DNA of 64,000 nt from Pachyseris speciosa (GCA_016490735.1 JAEMWC010000167.1:868501-932500), one strand, 5' to 3'; numbered from the stretch's first letter, positions 1 through 11,337 are shown. A program made the numbers and translations. Notes: generated by a model not told the origin, from the letters alone.

Positions 1-2910
1 TTCAGACTCTGACTTGAACTCGGTCGCTCTTAAAGCATTCATGGTGCTCCCAACTTTGATTTTGCAAAAACCATCCGCTACTTCCAAAAGCAAGGAGCAT
101 AGTGAAGCAATAGAGCGTCGATTAGCACTCTGGAAACAAGGGGACATTGATGTGCTGCTTAAAGAAGTGAGGTTCTTTCAAGGGAAATTTGTGAATTCCA
201 AGAAACCTAGAAAGGTTGAAGACATATCCAAAGCCTTCTCAAAGCTGGTTCTGCAAGGAAAATTGACAGCTGCAATGAAACTCCTAGATAACGAGAGCTC
301 GTCCGGTCTGCTCGACCTATCGCCAGATGTCGTGCAAGGACTACAGGACAAGCACCCACAGGCAGCTGATATCGCAGAGGAGAGTTTGTTACATGGCCCA
401 ATTGATTATATTCCGCCAAATGTTTATGACCTCATAGACGAAGAATTGATCTACAACTCGGCAAGTAAAACCAAGGGCTCAGCCGGACCATCTGGAATGG
501 ACGCAGAGCTGTATAAGAGAATCCTGTGCTCTAAGAACTTCAAGACCGAGGGCAAAATATTGAGAGAAGAGCTAGCCGTGTTCACAAGAAATCTGCTAAG
601 GAAATCGTACCACCCATCCTTACTTGAAGCCTTTACGTCCTGCAGGCTTATCCCGCTTGATAAGAACCCGGGAATCAGACCAATTGGTGTTGGAGAGGTA
701 CTAAGGAGAATAGCGGGGAAAACGGTCAGGAAATAAAAGAAGCGGCGGGTCCCCTACAAGTTTGCGCGGAGGCTGGGATCCATGCAGTGAGTCAAGTGTT
801 TGTTGAAGAAGGAACAGATGGAATATTGCTAATCGATGCTAGTAACGCTTTTAACCAAATGAATAGGTCAGCGGCCTTACACAATATCCAGATCATGTGC
901 AAAGAAATGGCGCTCTATGTTATTAACGCCTATAGAAGCCCATCTAGACTGTTTATTTGTGGGGGAGGTGAAATACTTTCTTGAGAAGGCACCACACAAG
1001 GAGATCCGCTAGCGATGCCGTGGTACGCACTTAATACATCCACAATGATACAGAATTTGAGGGACCATTGCCCATTGGTTAAACAGGTGTGGCTCGCAGA
1101 CGACTCAGCTGGAGGAGGGAGTATAGTGCAGTTATACAACTGGTACAGGCAATTGAGTAAGGAAGGACAAAAGTTTGGTTACCTGGTGAATGGGACAAAG
1201 AGCTGGCTTATTGTGAAGTCTAGGGAACTCGAGGAGGAAGCAAAGAGGGTGTTTGGAGAGGAAGTCAATATAACGACTGAAGGTCAGCGCCATTTGGGAG
1301 CAGTTATTGCGTCGCAAGAATACAAAGATCAATATTGTGAGGAGAAGGTTCGTGCATGGAAAGAGGAAATGGAACGTCTCTCTGAAATAGCGAAGAGCCA
1401 GCCCCATGCGGCGTATATTGCTTTCACAAAAGGCTACAAGTCGAAGTTCACCTACTTCATGCGCACGATTGAATCGTTTGAAGTTTATGTCGATCCAATC
1501 CAGGAAGTGATTGAACATTCACTACTCCCAACTTTGTTCGGTCAATCAGAGCCTCTCCCTAACGAGGTGCGCAGACTTGCTACCTTAGCAACGGGTCAAG
1601 GGGGTCTAGGCATTCCTGATCTGAAATCCGAGGCACCGCAGCAGTTTGCTGCCTCGAGACTAATAACCACCGCGCACGTAGATTCTATTACATCACAGAG
1701 TTCTATCATGGTGCCAGGAGAAAGATCTATGGAGGAGCTAACGAGGCATCAACAATCACTTAAGAGAGCAAGTGCCAAAGAGAAAATGGATAGCATTGAT
1801 TCAAGCCTCTGCCCAGGCCTGCTGCGTCTGGTTAATCAATCGAGGGACAAGGGCGCAAGTTCTTGGCTGAATGCGATGCCTCTCGCGGATAAAGGTTTAG
1901 CCCTCAACAAGCAAGAGTTCAGAGACTCGCTACGCTTGCGTTATGACTTGCCCTTAGTCGATTTACCAAGTTATTGCATATGTGGGGATAAATTCACCGT
2001 TAGTCACGCCCTCTCTTGTAAAAAGGGGGGTTTGTAGCGCAGAGACATGACGGTGTACGGAACTTGTTAACGACATTCATTGATAAGATCTGCAATAATG
2101 TCGAAATCGAACCACGCCTTCAACCCCTGGACAACGAGCGATTTCATTTGAGGAGCGCTGTTACAAGTTCTGAGGCAAGGTTGGACATCAAAGCGGGAGG
2201 CTTCTGGGCAAGAGTAGTTACGGCATTTTTTGATGTTAGAGTTACGCACGTCAACTCCAAATGTTACCAGAGCAAGCCAACATCAGAAGTGTTCAAAGAG
2301 CAAGAAGAAGAAAAGAAGCGCAAGTACCAGCAGCGGGTGTTAGATGTAGAAATGGGTTCGTTTACGCCTTTAGTGTTTGGAACCAATGGCGGAATGGGAA
2401 CGAGTGTCAGCGGTTCTTAAAGCATCTCGCAGACAAGACAGCTCAGAAAGACACCGAGCCTTATCATGTTGTAATCACTTGGCTCAGGACACAGATCTCG
2501 TTTGAACTCTTAAGATCGGTACATGTATGCGTCAGAGGTTCGCGAACGCCGTTTCGTAGCAAGATAGAGCAATCATTGGACTGTAAAATAAATGTCGCTA
2601 GTGCGGATATCTGAAATACGTGTCTATATGCTTTTATACTTAGGGCTTTTTATGGACACTGGTTTAGCCGTCATTAGTTAATTCGATTTGTTATGATCTT
2701 AATATCTCTGCATAATGGAATTCTTAATTTTATAGAATTTTGAACTTCTAATTTTCTTTATAGTGTTTTAATGACTTAATTAGATTTTTTGTAACAGCAG
2801 GTTGATTGTAAATAGGATTTTAATTGAGGTTTTTGTAATAAAGATTCTTTTATTATTTATTTATTTAAATTTATTATTATTATTATTATTATTATTTATT
2901 ACTTATTTAT
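1..2910 (+). mobile_element. RLE-type non-LTR retrotransposon (LINE), 5' truncated by window edge
   Basis: A degenerate LINE copy fills the left edge. Its coding part ends with a stop at 2614. It is followed by an AT-rich 3' tail holding AATAAA-like signals and a TTA microsatellite near 2868-2897. The order RT, CCHC finger, restriction-like endonuclease is the R2-like plan, with the nuclease after the RT and no APE domain seen. The right border is approximate because no target duplication can be checked on the left. Confidence 0.75.
14..2614 (+). pseudogene. LINE polyprotein remnant: reverse transcriptase, CCHC, restriction-like endonuclease
   Basis: Seen: consecutive plus-strand pieces at 14-736, 787-984, 1015-2037, 2064-2420 and 2261-2614 read as one protein across breaks. 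RT motifs in order are GPSGMDAELY (near 487), RPIGVGEVLRR (near 678), LLIDASNAFNQ (near 831), TTQGDPLA (near 990) and WLADDSAGG (near 1090). After the RT come a C-x-C-G...H...C finger (near 1975) with a following RHD, then ARLDI...FFDVRV (near 2175-2235), which fits the catalytic core of a restriction-like endonuclease. Breaks: TAA at 734-736, in-frame TGA at 982-984, loss of one T in the G6T3-like run near 2030, and a further frame change between 2240 and 2420. Known: this domain order defines RLE-type LINEs. Inferred: an inactive copy that once encoded a single ORF. The N-terminus lies outside the window. Confidence 0.8.
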
Positions 2911-4155
2911 TACAACTTAATGACAATATCTATAAGTGATGAGACAAAAAGAATAGAAAAAGAAAAGGATAAAATTTATCCATAAGGATGATCTATAAAA
3001 GAGTCAGACTCCATGCGAGACAAACCAAATACAGGGGAGATACATAGATTATAAAGGATAAAAATCTTTGATTTGTAAAAAAAAATGCATTACATTCACA
3101 ATAGCTGTGCCGTGCTTTCGTATCACTAACCTTTTTCATCACTTTTCTGCTCGATAGTAAATATTCGAGTCACAACCTGAAATTAAATTGGTTCGATCTA
3201 GAAACTGGTTATTGAAACTGTAGTACCGTGCCGAGTCGTGATGGTTATCACTGAAACAAATATCTGAACATTCCATTGGAAGGAGCGCCATATAAGGACA
3301 GATAGACAGACGTTCGAGTTTATTTGTTTGCAGTGAATATCCATAGAGCTCTAACAACATATATCCCATTATCCCTTTGAAATTGTAAAATTGCATTACA
3401 GCTCAACCATTGATAACAATAATCATACTTGTAAAAGAGAAAATCGAAAAGCAGAAAAAGAGAAAAAAAAACAAACCCGCGGAAGATGGCACTCCCAAGT
3501 ATCGAACTTAGGTTATCTGCATCACAGGCAGTGACAATGACCACTGGACGACGCACGATCAACGAGGTGAAAATAGTGTATTTATTCCAAAATGGCTAAG
3601 CACATTGTGCGTAGTGTTCCGATCGATGGATATTTCTGCTCAGTGTTTAAGAAGGGAAATGCTTATCGAACGGTTTAGGATTCAAGATATGGTCAGCCGG
3701 ACAAACCTCGGAAATGACTCATCGAAGCATAGTTTGCAGAAGATGACCGACCCTCTTAACGTTACGGCGTTCGAGTTGTGATATCAGTTTTTACGTGGAA
3801 AAACTCCACTGGATAGGTCGTTCGATAGATTGTTTAACCTTGAGCCCTCACTTGGGTCAGGTAGAGGAAAGTGATGTTGTTATCTTTCGTCAAAAAAAAT
3901 ACGTAAATGACGCCACGTGCTTTGTATTGTCCATTTTGTTGCACATGAATAAAAACACCGAAATTATAACTCGGTTCCTTACGGCCCGAGTAATCATAGC
4001 TAGTTTTATGATGTGCTTTTATCCAGAAAGATAAATGATATATGATCTGCTAAGCTCTACGAGTATGTCGATCCTTGTTTTATCATCGAGTTTGCCGATT
4101 TTGTGCCTGAGTAATCGACTTTTAGCTTTATCTTTTATTTGTTTAACTTGATGAA
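2911..4155. other. intergenic; no gene recognised
   Basis: Open frames of 60-85 codons occur on both strands but show no recognisable motif. The only structured item I see is the tRNA-like sequence at 3488-3558. A short A/T-rich stretch at 3460-3475 is otherwise plain. Confidence 0.5.
3488..3558 (-). other. degenerate tRNA-like sequence (tRNA pseudogene or SINE head)
   Basis: Read on the minus strand, an A-box-like CCAGTGGTCATTGTC, an anticodon arm CTGC-loop-GCAG with GTG in the anticodon place, and a T arm with the canonical TTCGATA loop follow at tRNA spacing. The acceptor ends do not pair, so it is not a working tRNA-His. It is a pseudogene or the head of a tRNA-derived SINE. Confidence 0.45.
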
Positions 4156-4324
4156 CAGGGCTGTCATTAAGCGCCGGGGACCGGGGATTTTCCCTGGAAA
4201 TTCTGCGTTCAATCTCCGGATACTTTGATAGAAAAAGAACATACACTGACCACACCACAATAGCAGGACTCTCCGGCTACGTTTTGCAAACCACCGCCTA
4301 CTTAAATAATTAGTGACAGCCCTG
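4156..4324. mobile_element. short TIR element (MITE-like), 169 bp
   Basis: CAGGGCTGTCATTAA at the left end is the near-perfect reverse complement of TTAGTGACAGCCCTG at the right end. There is no coding capacity. The target duplication is unclear. I infer a non-autonomous DNA transposon. Confidence 0.55.
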
Positions 4325-4659
4325 AATTGAATATTCAAAAGAAACAACACAATACAACTCACCTCTCTAAAGCTCTGGCTAAACGAGGCAACAATGTTGC
4401 GGCAACAATTTGAGCTCGCGCATGTTTCCACGATGTTTCCCCGTTTAGCCACCCGAGGAAACATTGTAGCGGCAACAAAGTTCAAGTTCAAGTTCAAGTC
4501 AAGTTACGAATTTCTCGGCCTTCGCCTGACCTCGTGTTCGAAGTATCCCAAGGAAAAAACTGGAACATACTTGAGCAAGGACCACCGTTGCAAAATAGAA
4601 GAGCCGGATCCTATAATAGATCTAACCAGCTATAAAACTGTAAACTAGAAAACGGTAAA
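4325..4659. other. spacer before the Penelope-like element
   Basis: Holds a short imperfect inverted repeat around GGCAACAATGTT and GAAACATTGT (4387-4475) and a short AAGTTC hexamer run at 4478-4502. No gene is seen. Confidence 0.4.
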
Positions 4660-4813
4660 AAACAAGCAAGGCTGGTTACACGGCGGGGAATATATAATTA
4701 ACCAATATTTCGGGAGGCACAGCCTTCCTTCATCAGGGTGTTACATATTATGACCCTAAGGTGAAACGACGTTACAATTTAAAAGAAGTTGTCGATATAA
4801 TATGATTCTATTT

Positions 4814-4919
4814 AACAATTAGATCATTCGCTCTCGATTTCTATCGCCTGATAGCTGACGAGGGCGCAGCCCGAATCAGCTATCACGCATAGAAATCGAG
4901 AGCGAATAATCTAATTGTT
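4814..4919. repeat. 106-bp near-perfect hairpin inside the PLE 3' region
   Basis: Outer arms of about 31 bases (4814-4845 and 4888-4919) differ at one position. Inside them TGATAGCTGA pairs with TCAGCTATCA, then a CGA/GAA internal loop, then GGGC-GCA-GCCC. This is a foldback or MITE, or a structured RNA element of the PLE. Confidence 0.7.
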
Positions 4920-5027
4920 TTAGTATAAACCTACTAGTCGTTCAAAACTAAATGAGTAAATTATCTAAATCCTCCTCGCAGACACTGCGAAAACGCGAAG
5001 AGGCGGCTGCCATTTTGTTGAAAACCG

Positions 5028-5125
5028 CTACTCACTATCTATCACAGAATAGATAGCGAGTACCGTAGCCAATTAGAGAACGGCATTCGTGATAGAACGC
5101 TAGTAGATTTATGCTAATATAAAGG
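5028..5125. repeat. dispersed repeat, second copy at 26,292-26,388
   Basis: The segment starting ACTCACTATCTA and ending CTAG-AGATTTAT-CTAA recurs at 26,292-26,388 in the same orientation with scattered mismatches. In the first copy, TAGTATAAACCTACTAG (4921-4938) is an inverted match to its end (about 5099-5117), so it may be the arm of a small TIR element. Confidence 0.5.
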
Positions 5126-6162
5126 TAAACAATACAACGGAAAATAAAAAACGCTACAGTTTGAAAATTTGAAAGATATGTAACATGAAAACAAAAGGAA
5201 AGGTATTATATTTCTTCTTTTCTATTGATACCTAAAGGTTCAAGAGTTGGACCTCTATCAATTAAATATGCTTCTCTGGCTTTTCGCACACCAACACGAT
5301 TAGATTTAGAGATTTCTAGGGGAATTAATTGCATGCCAGTAGCGCTGTGACCGTTAGAGAGAAAATGTTCTGATACTACGTATATACAGTGGGTTTAGAG
5401 CTGTTGGTTTGTTTGTCAACTGTTGTACGATGTTCGTTGAAACGGTCCTTTAGTCGTCGTTTAGTTTCGCCTATGTATTGTTTGTGACATATGACACATG
5501 TACGATGTGTATATGACATTTTTAGAATTGCAGTCAATGTGATGTTTGATAAATCTAGTTTCGCCGGTGGAATGAAAAGTATAGGTTGTAAGTCCATCAG
5601 TTATGTAGTTGCATGTTAAACAGTTGTGGCCACAGCGAAAGGCACCAAGGGGTTGATTATTTTTTAGCAGATCAGTTACGTAGTTTAGCACTGACCAATA
5701 GATCGTTAAGATTGTTAGAACGTCGGAAAGCAACAAGAGGGGCAGCCTTGAAAACTTTAGCGCAGCGGGGAGATGAAGATAAAATGTTGAAGTGTTTGTG
5801 CATAATAGATGATACGGAGCGAATAGCTGGATTGTATGTTATGACTAGATGTTTGTCAGTAAATACGTATGCGTTTTCGGATGTTATCAGTGATGTCCTT
5901 ATCTAGAGTCTGGTAGAATTTAGTGTCGTTAAGCTATCTTAGGCATTCGTTGATGTACCAATCCCGGTCCATAATGACTATACCGGATCCCTGGTCTGCG
6001 GATTTAATGATAATGTCAGTGCGTCTGCTAAGTAGTTTGCAAACATGTCCGGCGTTCGCGAGCGGTTAGGTTGTTACGTATAGGAGATGATTTGATGTTG
6101 AAGAGGTCACGTTCCACAGCGTCTAAAAAGGGGCATGTGCTAAAACCCAGACGATGGATTCT

Positions 6163-6253
6163 GGACGATAGACGATGGACGATAGACGATGGACGATGGA
6201 CGATGGACGATGGACGATGGACGATAGACGATGGACGATGGACGATGGACGAT
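6163..6253 (+). repeat. heptamer microsatellite (GACGATG/GACGATA)n in left TIR
   Basis: About 13 tandem copies of a 7-bp unit, with A/G variation at the last base. It is part of the left terminal inverted repeat, and its mirror lies at 7555-7654. Confidence 0.9.
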
Positions 6254-7554
6254 ATGCCGGTGTCGATTTTGTGGCAAAACGGGGCATGAACACGAAATTC
6301 AAATTCGTCACACAATCGCGGGCAAAATAAATAGACGAAGGACGATGGATGCCAGACAAGCTAAGGGCAAAATTTGTCACATAATCTTTAAGAATATCAG
6401 TTGTCACATAATCTTTAGGGTTATCAGTTGTCACATAATGTCACACAAGTTATTAGAGACCACACGCAGTCCGTAGTAGTATGAGGCATGCATGACGCGG
6501 TAGAACCCTATCCCATACGGCAAACACATGTTATGTACGGCTAGTAATCCAGGCTATGTGGCCCGTAGGGAGGTGGCTACAAGCGATCACACCTTTTTGA
6601 GCTGTTTTGGTCTAACCTTTCCACAAGCAGGCTGCCCTATCACAAGTATCCCACACGAAAAATGGTTCTTGTGAAATGAAAAAGGGTGTACCGTCTCTCA
6701 GAATTGCGTCATAAGTTTGATTTCCAATGTAACGAAATTAATGAGTGAATCTCAGTTGTCTGGTTGTGCTTGTTCTATCAGAGATTCTATTCTATTTCAC
6801 AGTTTTTTCCTTTTTATTGCGTGAAATTTAGATGCCAACATGTCAATACCGCCGTCATAACACATATCTGACCATACTCTACTAACTATGCCGGATCTGA
6901 CATTGCAGACATTCATTTATTCGTTTTACCCGCGATTTGACAAATTTCGTGTTAATGTGATGTTCCGTCACAAACTCGACACTGGCATACGATCGTCTAT
7001 CGTTAAATGTCTAATGTCATCCGATTGTAACTGTTGTAAGTCCGCTAATGCTAATGTTGAGGCCAAGATTTAAACCAAAATATGAGATAAAAATAGAACA
7101 TTCTCAGGCTTAGCCAAATTCTACGTGTTCTTCTAAAAATGAGTGTATTTTTACAATGGAGCATCGAAGGAAAAAAATGAACTGTTACTCCCGGCCCGTG
7201 GAAAGCGAAAGCGAAAGCTTAACCAAAACATCTCAAAAACTAAGGTGGGATCCCTTGTAGCCACCTTCCTACGGGCCACATAGCCTTGATTACCAACCGT
7301 TCATAACATGTGTTTGCCGTATGGGGTACAGTTCTACCGCGTCATGCATGCTTACTACGGACTGCGTACAGTCTCTAATAATTCATGTGACATTGTGTGA
7401 CAACTGATATCCTTAACGATTGTGTGACCAATTTTGCCCTCGTGTGGCATCCATCGTCCTTCGTCTATTTATTTTTGGAATATACATGTAATATTTTTGC
7501 CCAAATTATAATTTCCTGTTCATGTCACGTTTTGGCACAAAATCGACACTGGCA

Positions 7555-7654
7555 TATCGTCCATCGTCCATCGTCCATCGTCCATCGTCCATCGTCCATC
7601 GTCCATCGTCCATCGTCCATCGTCCATCGTCCATCGTCTATCGTCTATCGTCCA
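7555..7654 (-). repeat. heptamer microsatellite (CATCGTC)n in right TIR
   Basis: About 14 copies, the inverted counterpart of the 6163-6253 array. Read on either strand it gives long open frames of a 7-residue repeat (HRPSSIV), which are not genes. Confidence 0.9.
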
Positions 7655-8810
7655 GAATCCATCGTCTGGGTTTTAGCACATGCCCTAAAAAGGTGTCAAG
7701 GGCAGGATCTCTGTGAAGTGGAGGGGTTCAAGTGCTTTTCGGACGGAATGGATTGAGGTTATTTTGAGGGAGATAGTCATGAAAAAATTCGAGTAGTCGC
7801 ATACGTCTGCTGAATTCATTGAAATCAGCTCTAACCTCAGTCCAGTTGATGTTGCGTGGTGTGGGGCAGAAGGAGAGACCTCTAGCAAGTAACTGGGTCT
7901 CTTCGTGAGTGAGAGTGACGCTGCTTAAGTTGGTTACAGCGTTAGTGTCAAGTTTTTGATTTTGATGTTTTTGTTGTTACGTCTCCAGTATCTATTGTTG
8001 TTGGCTTTACGTTTGCGGCGGCTTCTGCGTTTACGTTTGGGTTTGGATGGAAGAAGAGGGGTGATGATAGAATTGCTAACAGATTGATCGTGAGCGTGAT
8101 TGGTGTGATATGTAGTGGTGGGTGGATTGGTGCCAGGGTTTAATGGCGTAGGTGGTGGATTAGAACGGTTAACTTGGTTGGAATTACTTTGACGTGTACG
8201 AGTAACACGAGGAGAAACATACCTACCGACTGAAGATAGTTTACGACCGTGTCTAGTTTGAAGTTCGATGGACAGTACAGCAGCAGAATCACGAAGGAAG
8301 TGTATGATATGTTCAAATGTAGAAGTTGAACATATAGTCTTAAGCTTATGAAGAGTGTCCATGAATTCCGCTCTTAAACGTTGTAACTGTTCGCAGCATT
8401 GACGTTTAAGAAGTTTGAGCATGTTTTTAGAAGTTCTTCTTAATATCCCTTTCCACTGTTGGTGGAAGTGTTCATGAAAGGTCGAGTCAGTGGCAGGTCT
8501 GCGTTTAATAAGTAATCCTTTAGGCCGAATGATGTTGTGATAGCAGTAGTGGTTGTAGTTGGATTCATGGTGTTCTTCGCGGGTAATCTTCAGCTGTAAG
8601 CGTTTAACTTTGTTGAAGAGCTTGCGTTGTTCAGGATTAGTGAAGGCTTTCAGAATATGTACAACATTGGGCCAGGATTAGGATGGATATCCATGCTCTG
8701 TGCTATAAGGAGCAGTGAAGACGAGTGAAGATATTTTAACATAGGCAGGCGTTCATCGTAGGGGCAGCTGTGAGATGGAACTGTTTTATATCCCAAGGAT
8801 ACCTTGCGCA

Positions 8811-10530
8811 CCTTGAAAGTTTTACTGAGACCACACTGCGCGCCTAGCTGTAATCAACTGAGATTTCATCCGGTAAACAATCTATATGTACACCATATCA
8901 ACTTCATACGTGGGACTCCTAGAATGCCTCCTCGGCCTCTAGGCCAAAATCCTGCGGGGGCAATAACGCCCTGTTTATATCTAGACTTCCCCTTTTGAAA
9001 TAAAACAATCTTCTTCCAGGACCTTGCTTTAAAGCACTGATAAATGATTTGGAACAGAACATCACAGAAGGGTAGGTTTAATGGACTGCCAACGAAACTG
9101 CCAACAATAACCAATTTCAAAGGAAATTTTCAGCTATTGAGGATTCGCAATTTTCCTTTGATTTGTATTTCCAATAGAGCCAAGGAGTTATTTGACCATG
9201 CATGCAACCGAATATCGGCGGAAATTCGAATATACATACTTTGCCCTTGTCACAGTTCCTTGTACGATGTTTCTATATTCTCAAAAAGGTTTTTGTCCAA
9301 AGCTTTGACTCTGAGCGACCTGTAACTGCGGTTTTCATTTTGTACAGCATAACAAACAGTACCACATGAATGTACTTGTCTTCCTAGCCGCTTTTTCTGC
9401 GAGTGCTTACACTTTTGGATTGAATTTTATCCGACAGACTCCTGAACTGATTACCGTGTTGCACGACCCATAGTTAAGCTCTCTGATTTAAAAATATCGT
9501 GTTTCTAGGATCACAAAGGTTCTGTCATGAAATCAAAGACGGCGCATTGTTGAAAAGATTGATACATAATTGTCTGTACATCACGTGATAGAAAAATCAA
9601 ACAAAGCGGTCGTGTTACAGCCAGTGCTCGCACATCAGAACGAAGTTGGACGCAAACATGATGATACGCTTCTGATCGACGCTTCTGACTCAAATCAGTG
9701 AATGCACGAAACGTCTTTCATTCTTGATTCTTAGTAAAAGCGCCAACAATCACCTCTCTAAAATTTTCAGGTAAGAAATAACTATTTTATGATAAATTAA
9801 AGAAATTAGCTGCTCTAGACTGCGAGCAAGTTCTCTGGAGTTGAAATCCTCTGAAACGTACAGGGAGCAGCTGGAATTGGCAACGCGCCAGAGACAAAGA
9901 TTTTAACTCTTGGCATTCTTTCTGTCGAGTAACTGCTGTCGTAAAATACTATTTAAAGTACTTTGGCAGCTTTAACAGTAGTCATTTTGGATTTAAACGT
10001 CCCAAACACTGCAAACAGTTGCAAAAACTAGCGCCTGGTGTTACGAAATACGAAACTTCCGTCTGTGGTACTGCGTTTTTGAGCCAGTTTCAGCATAAAA
10101 TAGATTCTCTTGCGTTTTTCATGGGCCTGTGTCGGTACTTCTGGGCTTGTGAAACGTCTCGTTTCGATGCACTCGATGCAAGTTTTAATCGCGAAAACCA
10201 GGGTTCAATTTGGTTGTCACTTGTTCTAATAAAGAACCTCATATTCGATCGCGTGCTTTGCGAGTCAATGTCACGTAGTCATTCAAACGAACCTATACTA
10301 TATATTTGTCCACCACTACCCTCTGTCTTCCTAGAAAATAGTTTGATTTACCTACCCGCAATTGAGAGGCTGTATTATGTTAATTTTGAAATCATTTTGC
10401 ATTCGAGATGTGAGCATGTGTAACAGGATCGAAGTGAAAACCGACCTTCCGCATCACGTTTAACTCTTGTGAGAGGGGGTGGGGGAAGGGGGGGGGGGGT
10501 GGTATGAAAACTTCCTACTTTGTGTGACGT
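8811..10530. other. intergenic; no gene recognised
   Basis: Frames up to 134 codons (10,019-10,423) lack codon or motif support and flanking splice context. A G-rich tract lies at 10,472-10,502. Otherwise I see nothing. Confidence 0.5.
10472..10502 (+). repeat. G-rich tract with G-quadruplex potential
   Basis: Runs of five, five and twelve or so G separated by one or two bases satisfy the G3+N1-7 pattern several times over. Confidence 0.7.
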
Positions 10531-10702
10531 AATAGACCGAATGCGAAAATGGCTGCCTTTAAATTTTTCCTTTGTTCGTATACAAAACAGCCTGACTAAC
10601 CTCGTCGGGATAACAACTGTTTCAGAGTTTTTATCTTAAAAACGAGGTTAGTCAGGGTATTTGAAAACGAACAAAAGAATAATTTAACGCATTCGGTCTA
10701 TT
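10531..10702. mobile_element. short TIR element, 172 bp, with internal hairpin
   Basis: AATAGACCGAATGCG at the left end and CGCATTCGGTCTATT at the right end are perfect inverted repeats. A second, nested inverted pair, GACTAACCTCGT and ACGAGGTTAGTC, lies near 10,592 and 10,645. No coding capacity; the target duplication is not clear. Confidence 0.7.
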
Positions 10703-10935
10703 GTACTCTTCACCCCGGTAAGGTTTAGGATCAAGTTTCGCTTAAAGTGTTTTCAAGTTAACAGGTTCCAAATTGTCCTCTATGTGGCTCAGTTGAAATA
10801 CTTTTGTAATACTTTAGGTGAGACAACCTATAATTTTAACAATGAGTGGAAGGTAGAAAGTACTGGGCTGAGCCCAATCCATTACCGTTGTCTCATCTAC
10901 CAAACCGTATAGACAAGAAACAGGTACTTGTAATG

Positions 10936-11173
10936 CATTAATGATAATAATTAATATTTTTATAGCGCAAGTTAACATGTAGATATGATCCAATGCGCTT
11001 TACAAACTATGTGATCAGAAACAAATAATTCAAATAAATATAACATGCCAAGAATACCAACTGGCCGGAAGGCAAACCAGTTAGCTACTTACCGAGGGAT
11101 GGCTGAGGAGTTGAACCAGGGAATACCCAGAGCAACACCAGCTAGCGGCCAGAGTGGGATTTGAACCCGGGGC
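10936..11173 (-). mobile_element. tRNA-derived SINE with LINE-like tail, head truncated
   Basis: On the minus strand: a B-box-like CGGGTTCAAATCCCACTC, a conserved central domain (CTAGCTGGTGTTGCTCTGGG), then a tail with GCGCTATAAAAATATTAATT and a TAT/ATT-rich end. That tail resembles the 3' ends of L2-type LINEs. The same head-plus-core recurs at 14,191-14,312, also minus. Confidence 0.65.
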
Positions 11174-11337
11174 GTTTTCTAATTAGTTTGTTGTAAATTA
11201 TTGGTACATGATTGGTATTAACGTAGGTAAGGATTTTTTTCTCTTTTTCTGTTTGTTTGTTATATATTTTTTTTTTACCGTACACATCACAACGTTTGCT
11301 GAGTGACCAATCACAGGGTCTCAATGGGGTTAACCGT

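Larger units (their letters stand above)
6132..7684. mobile_element. long-TIR DNA transposon (Mutator-like, non-autonomous), 1,553 bp, 9-bp TSD
   Basis: The ends GGCATGTGCTAAAACCC and GGGTTTTAGCACATGCC are perfect inverted repeats. They are flanked by CTAAAAAGG on both sides (6123-6131 and 7685-7693), a clean 9-bp target duplication. Inverted similarity runs inward about 450 bp per arm, through the heptamer arrays, the CACATAATC...TGTGTGAC stretches and the GGCCCGTAGGGAGGTGGC block (6557-6576 against 7257-7277). There is no transposase ORF. Known: long TIRs plus 9-bp duplications are typical of Mutator-like elements. Removing the element and one TSD restores the PLE reading frame (…DTFLDAVERD…). 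Confidence 0.85.
5206..8640 (-). pseudogene. PLE ORF remnant: N-terminal region, pre-RT, GIY-YIG endonuclease; RT core deleted
   Basis: Best pieces: 7934-8422 (N-terminal basic, helix-rich region), 7685-7888 in an adjacent frame, about 5960-6122 (SADQGSGIVIMDRD, LNDTKFYQTLDKDI), and about 5226-5830 (HKHFNILSSSPRCAKVFKAAPLVAFRR, CGHNCLTCNY, HKQYIGETKRRLKDRFNEHR, VRKAREAYLIDRG). The GIY-YIG half has the expected Y-IGET-RRL-R-NEH signature. The sequence jumps from the 'TLDKDI' region to the post-RT 'NPAIRS' region within some tens of bases, so the RT palm is absent. Frame breaks and stops are frequent. Known: PLEs encode RT plus GIY-YIG. Inferred: a dead copy, first RT-deleted or frame-broken, and interrupted by a later insertion. 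Confidence 0.8.
4660..8810 (-). mobile_element. Penelope-like retroelement (PLE), internally deleted, with a nested DNA transposon
   Basis: The minus strand carries, from N to C, a PLE-type N-terminal region (about 8640-7934), a linker with LARGLSFCPTPRNINW (7890-7845), the pre-RT stretch SADQGSGIVIMDRDWYINE (about 6020-5965), and a GIY-YIG nuclease region ending at a stop (5206-5208). The RT core between the pre-RT and post-RT parts is missing. Downstream (4660-4740) lies the PLE-type motif with CCCGAAATATTGG on the minus strand. The nested element at 6132-7684 interrupts the coding sequence. Borders are approximate. Confidence 0.8.

Noticed and set aside
4850..4885. Hammerhead ribozyme in the 4.8-kb hairpin
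   Set aside because: The base after GAA is T, not A, and CTGA is base-paired to TCAG, so the catalytic fold is not available.
6028..7756. HRPSSIV/TMDDGRW repeat proteins
   Set aside because: Translations of the heptamer arrays in transposon TIRs.
10019..10423. 134-codon gene
   Set aside because: No motif, no splice context, no start context; one open frame of this size is expected by chance in this length.
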